Shown piece by piece: positions 4,696 through 12,370 of a stretch of 12,643 bases of DNA. Numbering within the stretch: position 1 is the first letter of the stretch; every line of letters starts with the position of its first letter. The DNA is from an uncultured bacterium (lineage in GTDB: Bacteria > Actinomycetota > Coriobacteriia > Coriobacteriales > Coriobacteriaceae): assembly GCA_905215765.1 (NCBI GenBank), contig CAJMRP010000057.1:1-12643 (forward strand), in the 5' to 3' direction. The position numbers and the translations under genes are program-made. The notes beneath the pieces were generated by a model. It did no database searches. It was not told where the DNA came from and was given only the letters and a program-made list of their open reading frames with translations.

Positions 4696-6884
4696 TCGAT
4701 GCGCCCGACCACGCCGCTCAGGAGTGGGGCAATCGTTCGGCAGGGGCATGGCTTCTTGTCGCTCTGCTGGGGATAGCGCTCTCGGTTGTTGCCGGCATGA
4801 TGAGCTACGGTTACACAACGGCCCAAGCCGAGCAGCGCTTTGCCGACGTTGTCGATTACGTGGCGACGCAGAGCCTTTCCTACGATGCATTCAACAGCGC
4901 CTATACGACCAAAAACCTGATTCGCGTTATGGAGATCGCCGGAGAGACAGCGCGCGATATGGAGCGCGACGGTTCGGTGGATAACGCCACGCTGGAGCAA
5001 TATGCCGACCAGTTCAACGTGAGCGCGCTGATCGTGACGGACGCATCGGGCAATTTGGTGTCCGAGTCCTCGACGGGCGATGTGGACTACGGGTCGCTCG
5101 CTACGTATCTCAAAGAATCACCCGTGCTGGAGGTGGCAACTCATCCGCTTAAGTCCTATACCGCCCGCATCACGCTTGCGGATGATTCGGTCGCAGACAT
5201 TGGCTGCGTGACTCGGCAGGATGGCGAGGGCATCGTTATCGCGGTAAGGCATCAGAGTGCGAAAGCGGTTGCAAGCAATACACTCAAACTGCAGAGCTTG
5301 CTTGATGGCTATGAAACCATCGATAGCGGCAATATCGTGATCGAAAGCGACGGCAAGGTCGTTGCGACCAATGCCGTTGAACCCACCATATTGGGCGTAT
5401 TCGATCTGCCTGCGACAGATGTCTTTATTGTCGACGGTATAAAGGATCGGTGCCCGGCTGGCAAGGTCAGATTGGTCAACGCTAACGGCGAGTGGTATTT
5501 GGGCACATTTGGAAAAGCGCACAAATTCTATGTGTACACCTATGCTCCGGCGCGGCGTTACTTCGAGGTCGTCGCGGCTGTTGCTGCCGGCATGCTGGCG
5601 CTCTACAGCGGTTTTATAGCCGTTGTTGTGATGGTGCGTCGCCGCGCTGATCGCCGACGTTTGACGGACTTGCTGCAGCAGGAGCGCGACTATGGCGACA
5701 AGCTGGCAAAGGCGGCGCGTGAGGCCTCGTCTGCCAACTCAGCAAAGACAGAGTTTCTGCGTCGCATGAGCCACGATCTGCGCACGCCCATCAACGGCAT
5801 TCGCGGCATGGTCGAGGTTGGCGATGCCAATGCGGACGATCTGCAAAAGCAGACTGAGTGCCGCTCGAAAATCTGGACGGCATCGGGACTGCTGCTCGAC
5901 CTTGCCAACGAGGCACTCGATATGAGTCGCCTGGAGAGCGGGCAGGTCGACCTGAACCTCGTACCCACAAACTTGGCGACCCTCAACCACGAGGTGCGCG
6001 ATATTCTGGAGCGCCAGGCCGAGGAGCGTCTGGTGACAATTATCTGCGACCAGCAGACGCTTAATCATCCCTATGCGCGGGTGAGCGTGACGCACCTCAA
6101 GCGCCTGTTGCTCAATATTGCCGGCAATGCCGTCAAGTACAACCGCCAGGGCGGCTACGTTCGCCTGGTGTGCCGCGAGGTGGAGCCAGCGGATGGCGTC
6201 CCCGTCTATGAATACACGATCGCCGACAACGGTATTGGCATGAGCGAGGAGTTCCAGCAGCACCTCTATGAGCCATTTTGCCGCGAGGAGCAACAGGTGG
6301 AAGGCGCTTCATCGGGAACTGGCCTGGGTGCGCCTATTGCAAAACAGTTGGTCGAGCTTATGGGCGGAACCATGAGCTTTACGAGCGTCTTGGGGCAGGG
6401 GACGACGTTTACCATCCGCCTGCCGTTCGAGAAGTGCGACCGCTCCGAGATTCCTCAGACAGTTCGCGTGGAGGCGGACGATGGCGATGCGCTCCAGGGC
6501 TTGCGTGTTTTGCTCGTAGAGGATAACGATCTGAATGCCGAGATCGCGCAGTTTACGCTCGGCCGTGCCGGTGCCGTCGTGACGCATGCCAAGGATGGTG
6601 AGTCTGCCGTTGAGGCGTTTGCCGCAAGCGCACCGCACGAGTACGACGTGGTGTTGATGGACATCATGATGCCCGGCATCGATGGCCTTGAGACCACGCG
6701 TCGAATTCGAGCACTCGATCGCGAGGATGCCGCGACCACGCCGATTATCGCCGTGAGCGCCAACGCCTTTGCCGACGACCGCAGGCTTTCGCGTGAGGCA
6801 GGCATGGACGCGCACCTGAGTAAACCCGTGAGCTCGCAGGAGCTCGTTGAGGCGCTTGCGCACATGGCCGCCGACGCTTCATAA
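4692..6884 (+). CDS. Membrane hybrid sensor histidine kinase with C-terminal receiver
   Basis: A 730-residue inner-membrane hybrid kinase. TM1 is about residues 19-40. An extracytoplasmic domain of ~245 residues (45-289) looks Cache/PAS-like (ALIVTDASGNLVSES at 112-126). TM2 is about 291-315, followed by a basic coiled-coil linker. HisKA has phospho-acceptor His361 (MSHDLRTPINGI). HATPase_c shows the N box (NIAGNAVKYN, 475-484), G1 DNGIGM (512-517), F box YEPF and G2 GTGLG (542-546). Receiver 604-726 has acidic Glu610/Asp611, phospho-acceptor Asp657 (VLMDIMMPG), Ser689 and Lys711. It ends there: no HPt and no DNA-binding domain, so its output partner is elsewhere or signalling is intramolecular. 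It is translationally coupled to the solute-binding lipoprotein, suggesting a two-protein receptor similar in principle to LuxP-LuxQ or TorT-TorS. The kinase and receiver resemble those of the fused-sensor kinase encoded on the opposite strand. Confidence 0.92.
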   Translation: MIDAPDHAAQEWGNRSAGAWLLVALLGIALSVVAGMMSYGYTTAQAEQRFADVVDYVATQSLSYDAFNSAYTTKNLIRVMEIAGETARDMERDGSVDNATLEQYADQFNVSALIVTDASGNLVSESSTGDVDYGSLATYLKESPVLEVATHPLKSYTARITLADDSVADIGCVTRQDGEGIVIAVRHQSAKAVASNTLKLQSLLDGYETIDSGNIVIESDGKVVATNAVEPTILGVFDLPATDVFIVDGIKDRCPAGKVRLVNANGEWYLGTFGKAHKFYVYTYAPARRYFEVVAAVAAGMLALYSGFIAVVVMVRRRADRRRLTDLLQQERDYGDKLAKAAREASSANSAKTEFLRRMSHDLRTPINGIRGMVEVGDANADDLQKQTECRSKIWTASGLLLDLANEALDMSRLESGQVDLNLVPTNLATLNHEVRDILERQAEERLVTIICDQQTLNHPYARVSVTHLKRLLLNIAGNAVKYNRQGGYVRLVCREVEPADGVPVYEYTIADNGIGMSEEFQQHLYEPFCREEQQVEGASSGTGLGAPIAKQLVELMGGTMSFTSVLGQGTTFTIRLPFEKCDRSEIPQTVRVEADDGDALQGLRVLLVEDNDLNAEIAQFTLGRAGAVVTHAKDGESAVEAFAASAPHEYDVVLMDIMMPGIDGLETTRRIRALDREDAATTPIIAVSANAFADDRRLSREAGMDAHLSKPVSSQELVEALAHMAADAS

Positions 6885-6886
6885 GC

Positions 6887-6926
6887 ATATGGCCCGGTTC
6901 CAAGGTGGGTCGGAACCGGGCCATAT
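6887..6926. terminator. Bidirectional stem-loop between converging genes
   Basis: ATATGGCCCGGTTCC (6887-6901) and GGAACCGGGCCATAT (6912-6926) are perfect 15-bp arms around a 10-nt loop. The element starts 3 nt after the hybrid kinase stop and ends 27 nt from the stop of the converging split-barrel gene. No U-tract is present on either side, but position and stability suit a shared terminator. Confidence 0.7.
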
Positions 6927-6953
6927 TGCTATTGATGAGACCTGCTGAGGGGC

Positions 6954-7433
6954 TTACTTTTCCTGAATCTGCTTACCGCAGAGATGCTCAATCGTAATCT
7001 CGTAGAGCTGGACGCCCTTGATGTCTTTGGCGATTTCCTCTTCGACTTCCTCGGCGGAAGGGTAGTACTTAAGGGCGAGCTGGCGGACTTTGTCTTCGAT
7101 AAACGCGGGAGTGTCATTCGCCAAGCGACAGCGGCCAAAGACCACGGTGCTCATAACGTAGGGAGCCCAGTCGCCGTCCTGGTACCACTCGTTTCCGTAA
7201 ACGGTAAAGCAGACCTTGTCATCGCGCTTGAGTGCGTCGACCTTGTGGCCAGCCTTGGCGCCATGGAAATAAATCTTGTCGTGCTCGGCGTCAAAGAAGT
7301 AGTTGACGGGAATGGCGTACGGGTAGCCATCGTCGCCGTTGACGGCAAAGACGCCGCGCTTGCAGGTAGCGAGCAGTTCGCGCGCTTCCTCGTCAGTGAT
7401 GGCGCGTTTCTTTCGACGTAAGGGCCTAAACAT
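6954..7433 (-). CDS. Pyridoxamine 5'-phosphate oxidase-like FMN-binding split-barrel protein (NimA-like)
   Basis: A 159-residue cytosolic protein of the flavin-binding split-barrel superfamily. The N-terminal KRAITDEEARELLATCKRG helix followed by GVFAVNGDDGYPYAIPVNYFF and then KIYFHGAKAGHKVDALKRDDKVCFTVYG is the pattern of NimA-like and related PNPOx-fold proteins. Members bind FMN or heme and often reduce nitro compounds, flavins or other small electrophiles; NimA itself confers 5-nitroimidazole resistance. Substrate here cannot be read, and resistance must not be assumed from fold alone. Start: ATG 7433 with AAAGGAAG upstream. It lies 41 nt downstream of the fused-sensor hybrid kinase on the same strand and may share its transcript, though TATAGT on the minus strand at 7481-7476 could give it a separate weak promoter. 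Confidence 0.82.
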   Translation of the reverse strand: MFRPLRRKKRAITDEEARELLATCKRGVFAVNGDDGYPYAIPVNYFFDAEHDKIYFHGAKAGHKVDALKRDDKVCFTVYGNEWYQDGDWAPYVMSTVVFGRCRLANDTPAFIEDKVRQLALKYYPSAEEVEEEIAKDIKGVQLYEITIEHLCGKQIQEK

Positions 7434-7474
7434 CGTTGGCTTCCTTTCTACTGGGCATGGTTGTTGAGCACAAA

Positions 7475-10279
7475 CTATAGCGAAACGGATCCGTTTTTCT
7501 TGATGCGGGCGAGTATGTTTTTGAGCTTGTTAAAGTCGAGCGGTTTGGACAGATGGGCGTTCATACCGGCGTCGTGTGCCGCCTTGGCGTCCTCGGCAAA
7601 GGCATTGGCGGTGAGCGCGATGATGGGGATATCGGCTGCATCGACCTTCTCGCTCAGACGAATCGCGCGGGTTGCCTCGTAGCCGTCCATGTCCGGCATC
7701 ATAATGTCCATCAGGATCGCATCGAAGCTGCCGGCGGGATGAGACAGGTACAGATCGACGACTTCGTTGCCGTTGACGGCGCGGGTGACCACGACGCCCT
7801 CGGATTCTAGCAGCGTCTGGGCAATCTCGGCATTCAATTCGTTGTCTTCAGCGAGCAGCACGTTCATGTCGGCGAGTGAGCAGTCGAGCGCCCTCTCGAC
7901 CGTATTCGCCCGCGCCCGGGGGTTCTTGTCGATATCGAGCGGAATTTCCACGTAGAACGTGGTGCACACATGGAGTTCGCTGGTGACTTCGATGGTGCCG
8001 CCCATCAGCTCAATAAGCGACTTGACGATTGGCATGCCCATGCCGGTTCCTTGGAACTTGCTGCGCGCATCGTCACCTTCTTGGGCAAACGGCTCATAGA
8101 TATGCTTTAAAAACTCGGGAGCCATGCCAATGCCGGTATCCGAAACGCTAAAGCAAAAGAGCGCGCGCCCGTTATCGAGTGGCTTGGTCTTTGAACTAAA
8201 GGTGACGGAGCCGCCGTGCTTGTTGTACTTAATGCTGTTGTCTAACAGGTTGATCATGATCTGTCGGATATGGGTGGGACTGCCGATCATGTATGGCCCC
8301 GTGGCGTACGGCAGACTATTGTCCTGCATTGTGATGCCGTTACTGGACGCGCGGAGCTTGCACAGCACTAGCGTATCGTCACAGAGCTCTTTGAGGTTAA
8401 AAGGCGCATGCTCCAGTGTTAGCTTGCGGTCTTCGATTTTGCCCATCTCGAGGATGTCGTTGATCAGCGAGAGCAGGTGATTGGCGGCAACGCGCGCCTT
8501 GGCACGGCTCTCGCGGGCGACTTGCATATCGCCTTCCTTCAATTCCTCGATCTCGATAAGGCCCAGGATACCGTTGAGCGGCGTACGGATGTCGTGGCTC
8601 ATGCGCGTGAGGAATGCCGTCTTAGCGGCGTTGGCAGCATCGGCTTTTTTGCGCTCGGTTCGAGCGCGCACGAGCGCCCAGATGAGCAGGACGATGCCGA
8701 CCGACAACATACCGATGAGGGTAGCTGCAATGGCGGTGCGGTTGCGATAAAGGAATTGAAGCGTGTTGGATTCCTGGGCCGTGTACGACGTGGAGGAGAA
8801 ATTGCTTGCGGAGAGCGATTCTCCGGCATTGATGATGCCCTTGTTGATGATTCCCAACAGCTCGGGTTTTCCGCGCGAAATCCAGCACGAGATCTCACAG
8901 GTGTCAGGGAGCTCGGTCGTCTCGCAGTCCTCGAGATCGTAACGGTCACCGATGGTTTTTACGCGTGAACTGGGAGCGACGATGCAGTGCGCCGTTCCCT
9001 TCCTGAGGGCATCGAACGCTTCATCGTCGGATTGGTATTCGGTTACGGTCGCTGTGGGGAACAGACTTTCAAGTGCATTTTTGTTGACAAACGATGATTT
9101 GGTACAGGCGATGTTCTGAAGGTCTTTGTTCAGGTTGCTGCCGGTGTGGATGGCGGTGAGGGATATGGTCCCCAACGATATCGACTGCACAACGCCTGTT
9201 TGCTCGGCAAACCAGTAATCTCGGTATACCGGCAGCGCAACGTCTATGCTTCCCTTTGACAGGGCCTTTGACATCATCTTGTAGCTATCAAAGGCGACGG
9301 TTTTGACCGTAATGCCAAATTTATCGTGTAGCGTCGTCGCAAGCGATGCGAGCGAGCCTTCCATTTCGCCGTCTTCGTCCTCGTTGCAGTAGGGGAGTTT
9401 GCCCGTAATGTAGCCGAGCGTGATGGTGTTGTCATTTGCTTTGAGCCAGGAACGTTCGGGGCCGTTGAGCGATGATGAGCCGCTGTTTTGGGTCGAGTAG
9501 TGAGATTTTACTTCGTCGTTATAGCGTGGGTTGACGCGGGCGATTGACGTCATGGCGGCATTGATGTCGTTCATCAGGTCGGGGCGGCTTTTGGGGACGG
9601 CAAAATAGTAGTCACTCGAGCCAACGTAGAACATGGGGGAGGCATCGGGCGAGGAAATGGTGTCGTTCATGATGACGGCATCGACTTCGTCGTTTGCGAG
9701 CGCGTCAAAGAGAACGGAGCCTCCGTCATACTCCCTGTATGTGCAGGTGATTCCTTCGTTGGTGAGCCACTGCTGGCCAACGAAGGTTTGCATAACGTCG
9801 GGGTTGTAGCCGATGGTGAGGCCTTGGAGCGCTTGGGGGTCACCCTTGGCCAGATCGTCGCGATCGGGCTTGGCGTAGATGTAGTAGCGCTCGGTGCCCT
9901 CGGGGTTCGAGGAAAAGAGCAGCTTTTGGGCGCGTTCCTCGGAGTAGGAGATGTTGGGCATGAGGTCGATCTCGCCTGCCTCGAGCATGTCCATAAGCTC
10001 GGTGAAGGTGCCGGAGACGTATTCGTACCGCCAGCCGGGCGTGTAGTACGACAGGGTCTGGAGGTACTCGTAACCCCATCCCGAGAGACGCTCGCCGGGG
10101 GTGCCGTCCTGGAAGCCCTCGTTGTTGACGAGCCAACCAACGCGGACCGTTTTGACTTGCTGACTAGAGTCATCGGCAAAAGCCTGGACAGGCGCGATAG
10201 AACTTAGTACGGCAAGCGCGGCAAGCACAATGGCCAGAGCGCGATATATAACTGAACGAAGGACAGTGGCAGCTCGCAC
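7475..10279 (-). CDS. BvgS/EvgS-type hybrid histidine kinase with two fused solute-binding domains
   Basis: About 934 residues, numbered from a GTG start at 10279. A signal sequence covers about 1-36 (AIVLAALAVLSSIAPVQA). Two SBP_bac_3 domains in tandem follow: one about 43-263 (VRVGWLVNNEGF, FTELMDMLEAGEIDLMPNISYSEER), the second about 283-498 (ITLGYITGKLPYCNED, MMSKALSKGSIDVALPV). A single TM lies at about 510-537. HisKA has His562 (MSHDIRTPLNGI), HATPase_c has NLLDNSIKYN, DTGIGM and GTGMGMP, and the receiver (about 804-928) has Asp858 (ILMDIMMPD) and Lys912. Unlike BvgS and EvgS it has no HPt after the receiver and no obvious PAS between TM and kinase. The frame also offers TTG at 10285, but AGGA at 10289-10286 would abut it; the GTG is 6 nt beyond and fits better. 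No response regulator lies nearby. Ligand unknown; family members sense amino acids or small acids. Confidence 0.9.
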   Translation of the reverse strand: MRAATVLRSVIYRALAIVLAALAVLSSIAPVQAFADDSSQQVKTVRVGWLVNNEGFQDGTPGERLSGWGYEYLQTLSYYTPGWRYEYVSGTFTELMDMLEAGEIDLMPNISYSEERAQKLLFSSNPEGTERYYIYAKPDRDDLAKGDPQALQGLTIGYNPDVMQTFVGQQWLTNEGITCTYREYDGGSVLFDALANDEVDAVIMNDTISSPDASPMFYVGSSDYYFAVPKSRPDLMNDINAAMTSIARVNPRYNDEVKSHYSTQNSGSSSLNGPERSWLKANDNTITLGYITGKLPYCNEDEDGEMEGSLASLATTLHDKFGITVKTVAFDSYKMMSKALSKGSIDVALPVYRDYWFAEQTGVVQSISLGTISLTAIHTGSNLNKDLQNIACTKSSFVNKNALESLFPTATVTEYQSDDEAFDALRKGTAHCIVAPSSRVKTIGDRYDLEDCETTELPDTCEISCWISRGKPELLGIINKGIINAGESLSASNFSSTSYTAQESNTLQFLYRNRTAIAATLIGMLSVGIVLLIWALVRARTERKKADAANAAKTAFLTRMSHDIRTPLNGILGLIEIEELKEGDMQVARESRAKARVAANHLLSLINDILEMGKIEDRKLTLEHAPFNLKELCDDTLVLCKLRASSNGITMQDNSLPYATGPYMIGSPTHIRQIMINLLDNSIKYNKHGGSVTFSSKTKPLDNGRALFCFSVSDTGIGMAPEFLKHIYEPFAQEGDDARSKFQGTGMGMPIVKSLIELMGGTIEVTSELHVCTTFYVEIPLDIDKNPRARANTVERALDCSLADMNVLLAEDNELNAEIAQTLLESEGVVVTRAVNGNEVVDLYLSHPAGSFDAILMDIMMPDMDGYEATRAIRLSEKVDAADIPIIALTANAFAEDAKAAHDAGMNAHLSKPLDFNKLKNILARIKKNGSVSL

Positions 10280-10366
10280 ATGCAATCCTAACGAATCGAG
10301 ACATAACTACATAAGGATACCAGCTCAGCCTGCCCAGCCGGCAGCAGCACCGCTAAACGATTCCGC

Positions 10367-10397
10367 CCGGCAGTTGGGGACAGTCCCTTTCTGCCGG
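10367..10397. repeat. REP-like nested palindrome
   Basis: Outer arms CCGGCAG (10367-10373) and CTGCCGG (10391-10397) enclose a second perfect hairpin, GGGAC-A-GTCCC (10377-10387). This hairpin-within-hairpin form, with short TT and TTT joints, is that of bacterial REP (repetitive extragenic palindrome) units. A smaller hairpin, CTGCC-5-GGCAG, lies at 10330-10344. Only one full unit is in the window, so repetition is inferred. Confidence 0.55.
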
Positions 10398-10431
10398 CAC
10401 AGACGATATGAGCAGGACATAAAAACATTGA

Positions 10432-10525
10432 GAGCCCCTGCTGCATGAAAGACCGCGGATTAGGCCGACAATGGTGAGTGTCTAATCCAACCGTGGCGGC
10501 CACGCCGCATTCATGGAAGGGGCTC
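10432..10525 (+). ncRNA. Candidate IS110 leader RNA (possible bridge RNA)
   Basis: The 94-nt leader of the IS110 gene contains nested complementary segments. GAGCCCCT (10432-10439) pairs with AGGGGCTC (10518-10525), CATGAA (10444-10449) with TTCATG (10510-10515), and GCGG (10455-10458) with CCGC (10505-10508). Inside are two hairpins: GGATTAG/CTAATCC (10457-10463, 10482-10488; the first two bases compete with the GCGG helix) and CGTGG/CCACG (10492-10496, 10500-10504). IS110-group elements are known to encode a bridge RNA in the non-coding end upstream of the recombinase. Against this, it is shorter than the IS621 bridge RNA (~177 nt) and includes the ribosome site, so it may instead be a fold that masks translation of the transposase. 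Confidence 0.4.
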
Positions 10526-10527
10526 CC

Positions 10528-11093
10528 ATGCTCGATACTACCACCTTCGTCGGCCTCGACGTCCACGCCCGCTCGATAAAGGCCGTCTCCCTCGACGTCA
10601 TGACCGGGGAGGTGCGCTGCGCGACCTTCGGCTACGACGCCGGCGCCGTCGCGGAGTGGGTCCGCTCCGTGGACCCCGAGGCCAGGTGCGTGTACGAGTC
10701 CGGGGTCACGGGATTCGACCTGCAGAAGAGGCTCTCCGGCCTTGGGGTCGACTGCGTGGTCGGCGCCGTCTCGAAGATGATCAAGCCCAGCGCGGACAGG
10801 CGCAGGAAGAACGACCGCAACGACGCCGAGTTCCTCGCCCGCATGCTGTCGGTCGGCAACGTGGTCGAGGTGTGGGTCCCCGACGACGAGTGCGAGGCCG
10901 CCCGCGACCTGACCAGGGCGCTCGAGGACGCGAGGGACGACCTCTCGCGCTCGAAGCAGCGGCTCTCCAAGTTCCTGCTCAGGCACGGGCTCGTCTTCGA
11001 CGAGAGGACGCCCACCGGCCGCAGGAAGGGCAACTGGACCCGGGCGCACTGGTCCTGGATCGAGTCGATAAGGTTCGCGGAGGGGGCCGACAA
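10528..11093 (+). pseudogene. IS110-family transposase (recombinase), truncated after its N-terminal domain
   Basis: About 189 residues of an IS110-family DEDD recombinase remain. The RuvC-like domain is present with its acidic residues in order: Asp11 (VGLDVHA), Glu57 (YESG), Asp96 and Asp99 (KNDRNDAEF). Residues beyond form the start of the helical linker (DLTRALEDARDDLSRSKQRL). The C-terminal Transposase_20 domain with the catalytic serine is missing, where full-length family members reach roughly 330-400 residues. The frame is cut at about 11093 by the end of an IS3-family element; read-through adds about 18 unrelated residues and stops at 11148. ATG 10528 is preferred over in-frame ATG 10513 because GGAAGGGG (10515-10522) precedes it. 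It is probably inactive. The GC-rich, AGG-using codon style differs from the chromosomal genes to its left. Confidence 0.85.
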
Positions 11094-11836
11094 TGGATTG
11101 GCAACACCTATTTGGACGATTCCGGGAGGGACAGCCCCGCTTCCCTGAACTCGACCGGCGACATGTAGCCCAGCGTCGAGTGGATCCTGAAGTTGTTGTA
11201 CCAGTGCACGTAGTCCGAGAGCTTGGCCCGTAGCTCGCGCGTCGTGCCGAACGTCTCGCGATGGACGAGCTCGGCCTTCAGTATCCTGTTGGTCGACTCG
11301 TCGACGGCGTTGTCGTAGGGGCAGCCCTTGGCCGACAGCGACCTCTCTATGCCGAAGGCCTCGAGCATCAGGTCGATCTCGGCGTTGTCGAACTCGCTGC
11401 CGCGGTCCGTGTGGAATACCTCGATGTCCGAGATGGGGAAGGAGAGCGTCGCGAACGCCGACTTGACCAGCCGGGCGTCCTTCCTGGGCCCGGCGGAGTG
11501 GCCGACGATCTCCCTGTTGTAGAGGTCGACGAGCAGGCAGACGTAGTTCCACGAGGCCCCGACGCGCACGTAGGTCAGGTCGCTGCATATATGGGTGCGC
11601 GGCGCCCTGCCGCCGAAGCCGCGCGCGACGACGTTGGGCACGTCGGCCTCGTTGACCGCCCCGGGGTGCACCTTGAACCTCTTCCTGCCGTATGCGCTGA
11701 CCAGGCCGTTCTCCCTCATGATGCGGCAGACCCGGCGCCGGCTGACGGTGACGCCCGACCTCTCGAGCGACGCCTTTATCTTGCGCGAGCCGTACCGGCC
11801 CTTGCTGGCGGCGTGCGCCGCCGCGGCCGCCGTCGG
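11094..11836 (-). mobile_element. IS3-family insertion sequence, left part missing
   Basis: The outer end on this side begins TGGATTGGCAACACCTATTT at 11094, resembling the TGGATTTG-type termini of IS2-like IS3 elements, and it interrupts the IS110 recombinase gene exactly here. The transposase stop is only 14 nt inside this end, normal for the family. The orfA region, the orfA-orfB frameshift site and the opposite terminal repeat are absent: the element stops near 11836, where sequence of another type begins. Confidence 0.75.
11108..11836 (-). pseudogene. IS3-family transposase OrfB (DDE integrase), N-terminally truncated
   Basis: About 240 residues of an OrfB transposase. The helix-turn-helix-like region SKGRYGSRKIKASLERSGVT is near the left limit. 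The rve catalytic core carries the DDE triad Asp87 (SDLTYV), Asp145 (FHTDRGSEF) and Glu181 (NAVDEST), numbering from TTG at 11839, with 35 residues between the second Asp and Glu (DD35E). The C-terminal YVHWYNNFRIHSTLGYMSP is the standard IS3 ending. The catalytic core is intact, but the N-terminal ~40-50 residues and OrfA are missing. The only available start, a TTG at 11839, has no ribosome site, so it is treated as a remnant. Confidence 0.88.
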
Positions 11837-11906
11837 CAAAGGCGCACAGCGTCACGGATCTTCCGGACGTATCTTCGGTATGCGCCGTGAGCCAGCGGCC
11901 GTCCCG
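11837..11906. other. Junction segment between IS3 remnant and rpe remnant
   Basis: Roughly 70 bp match neither neighbour. In the rpe frame it stays open (GRWLTAHTEDTSGRSVT) and could be a scrap of another gene, but I do not recognise it. In the IS3 frame there is a stop at 11852-11854. The left edge is an alanine-coding GC-rich run (about 11816-11836), a likely place for short homology at a break or a misassembly. Confidence 0.5.
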
Positions 11907-12326
11907 GCCCGGCTCCACCGTCATCAGAAGCACCCGATCCAGCAGCGGCAGCGCCTCCCGCAAGGTTTCGACAGAGGTGCCCGGCTTCACCGACGCGCCC
12001 ACCCGAACGCCCAGCTCCCGCAGCTTCCGCAGGCAGGGCAGGAAATCATTGGCCTCCTGATGGATGGTGATGGTGCCCGCGCCGGATTTGGCGAAGTTTT
12101 CCACATATTTCAGCGGGTCGGAAATCATCAGATGCACGTCGCAGTGCAGGTCGAACTCCTTATGAATGGCCGCAAGCAGGCTGGGGCCAAAGCTGATGTT
12201 GGGCACAAAATGGCCGTCCATCACGTCAAAATGCAAAAGGTCAGTGCCCTGGTTTAACAGCCGTTGGCAGTCGGCGGCAAGGTCCGCAAAGTCAGCGGAC
12301 AAAATCGAAGCGGCAATCTTCGTCAT
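11907..12326 (-). pseudogene. rpe: Ribulose-phosphate 3-epimerase, C-terminally truncated
   Basis: 140 residues of Rpe, the pentose-phosphate enzyme interconverting ribulose-5-phosphate and xylulose-5-phosphate; complete enzymes are about 220 residues. Visible TIM-barrel landmarks are AASILSADF at the N terminus, the metal and catalytic segment His32-x-Asp34-x-x-Asp37 (HFDVMDGHFVPN), and HCDVHLMI (61-68). The sequence follows the family to MTVEPG (135-140), normally continued by F/Y-G-G-Q; here it changes abruptly at 11906. The second catalytic Asp and the phosphate-binding end are therefore lost. Start: ATG 12326 with GGGAG 6 nt upstream and a strong promoter at 12407-12435. Base composition and codon use differ from the left part of the window, so the gene belongs to another genome or an acquired segment. 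Confidence 0.88.
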
Positions 12327-12370
12327 AATATACTCCCTGTTTGTGCGCGTGTGCGCTTTTCCCTCTGTAT

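Noticed and set aside
7484..7495. Perfect palindrome AACGGATCCGTT near the end of the fused-sensor kinase
   Set aside because: It lies inside the last codons of the gene, and its T-run is on the plus strand, the wrong side for terminating the minus-strand transcript. Probably chance.
10283..10285. TTG start for the fused-sensor kinase
   Set aside because: The AGGA ribosome site at 10286-10289 would directly touch the TTG; the GTG at 10279 has normal spacing.
11595..12257. A 220-codon plus-strand frame across the IS3-rpe junction
   Set aside because: It crosses from IS3 antisense into rpe antisense and shows no domain; both minus-strand readings have strong family matches.
10632..12326. A continuous 564-codon minus-strand frame starting as Rpe
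   Set aside because: Only the first 140 codons are Rpe. The rest runs through junction sequence, an off-frame reading of the IS3 transposase and the antisense of the IS110 gene; GC-rich DNA keeps such frames open. It is not a fusion protein.
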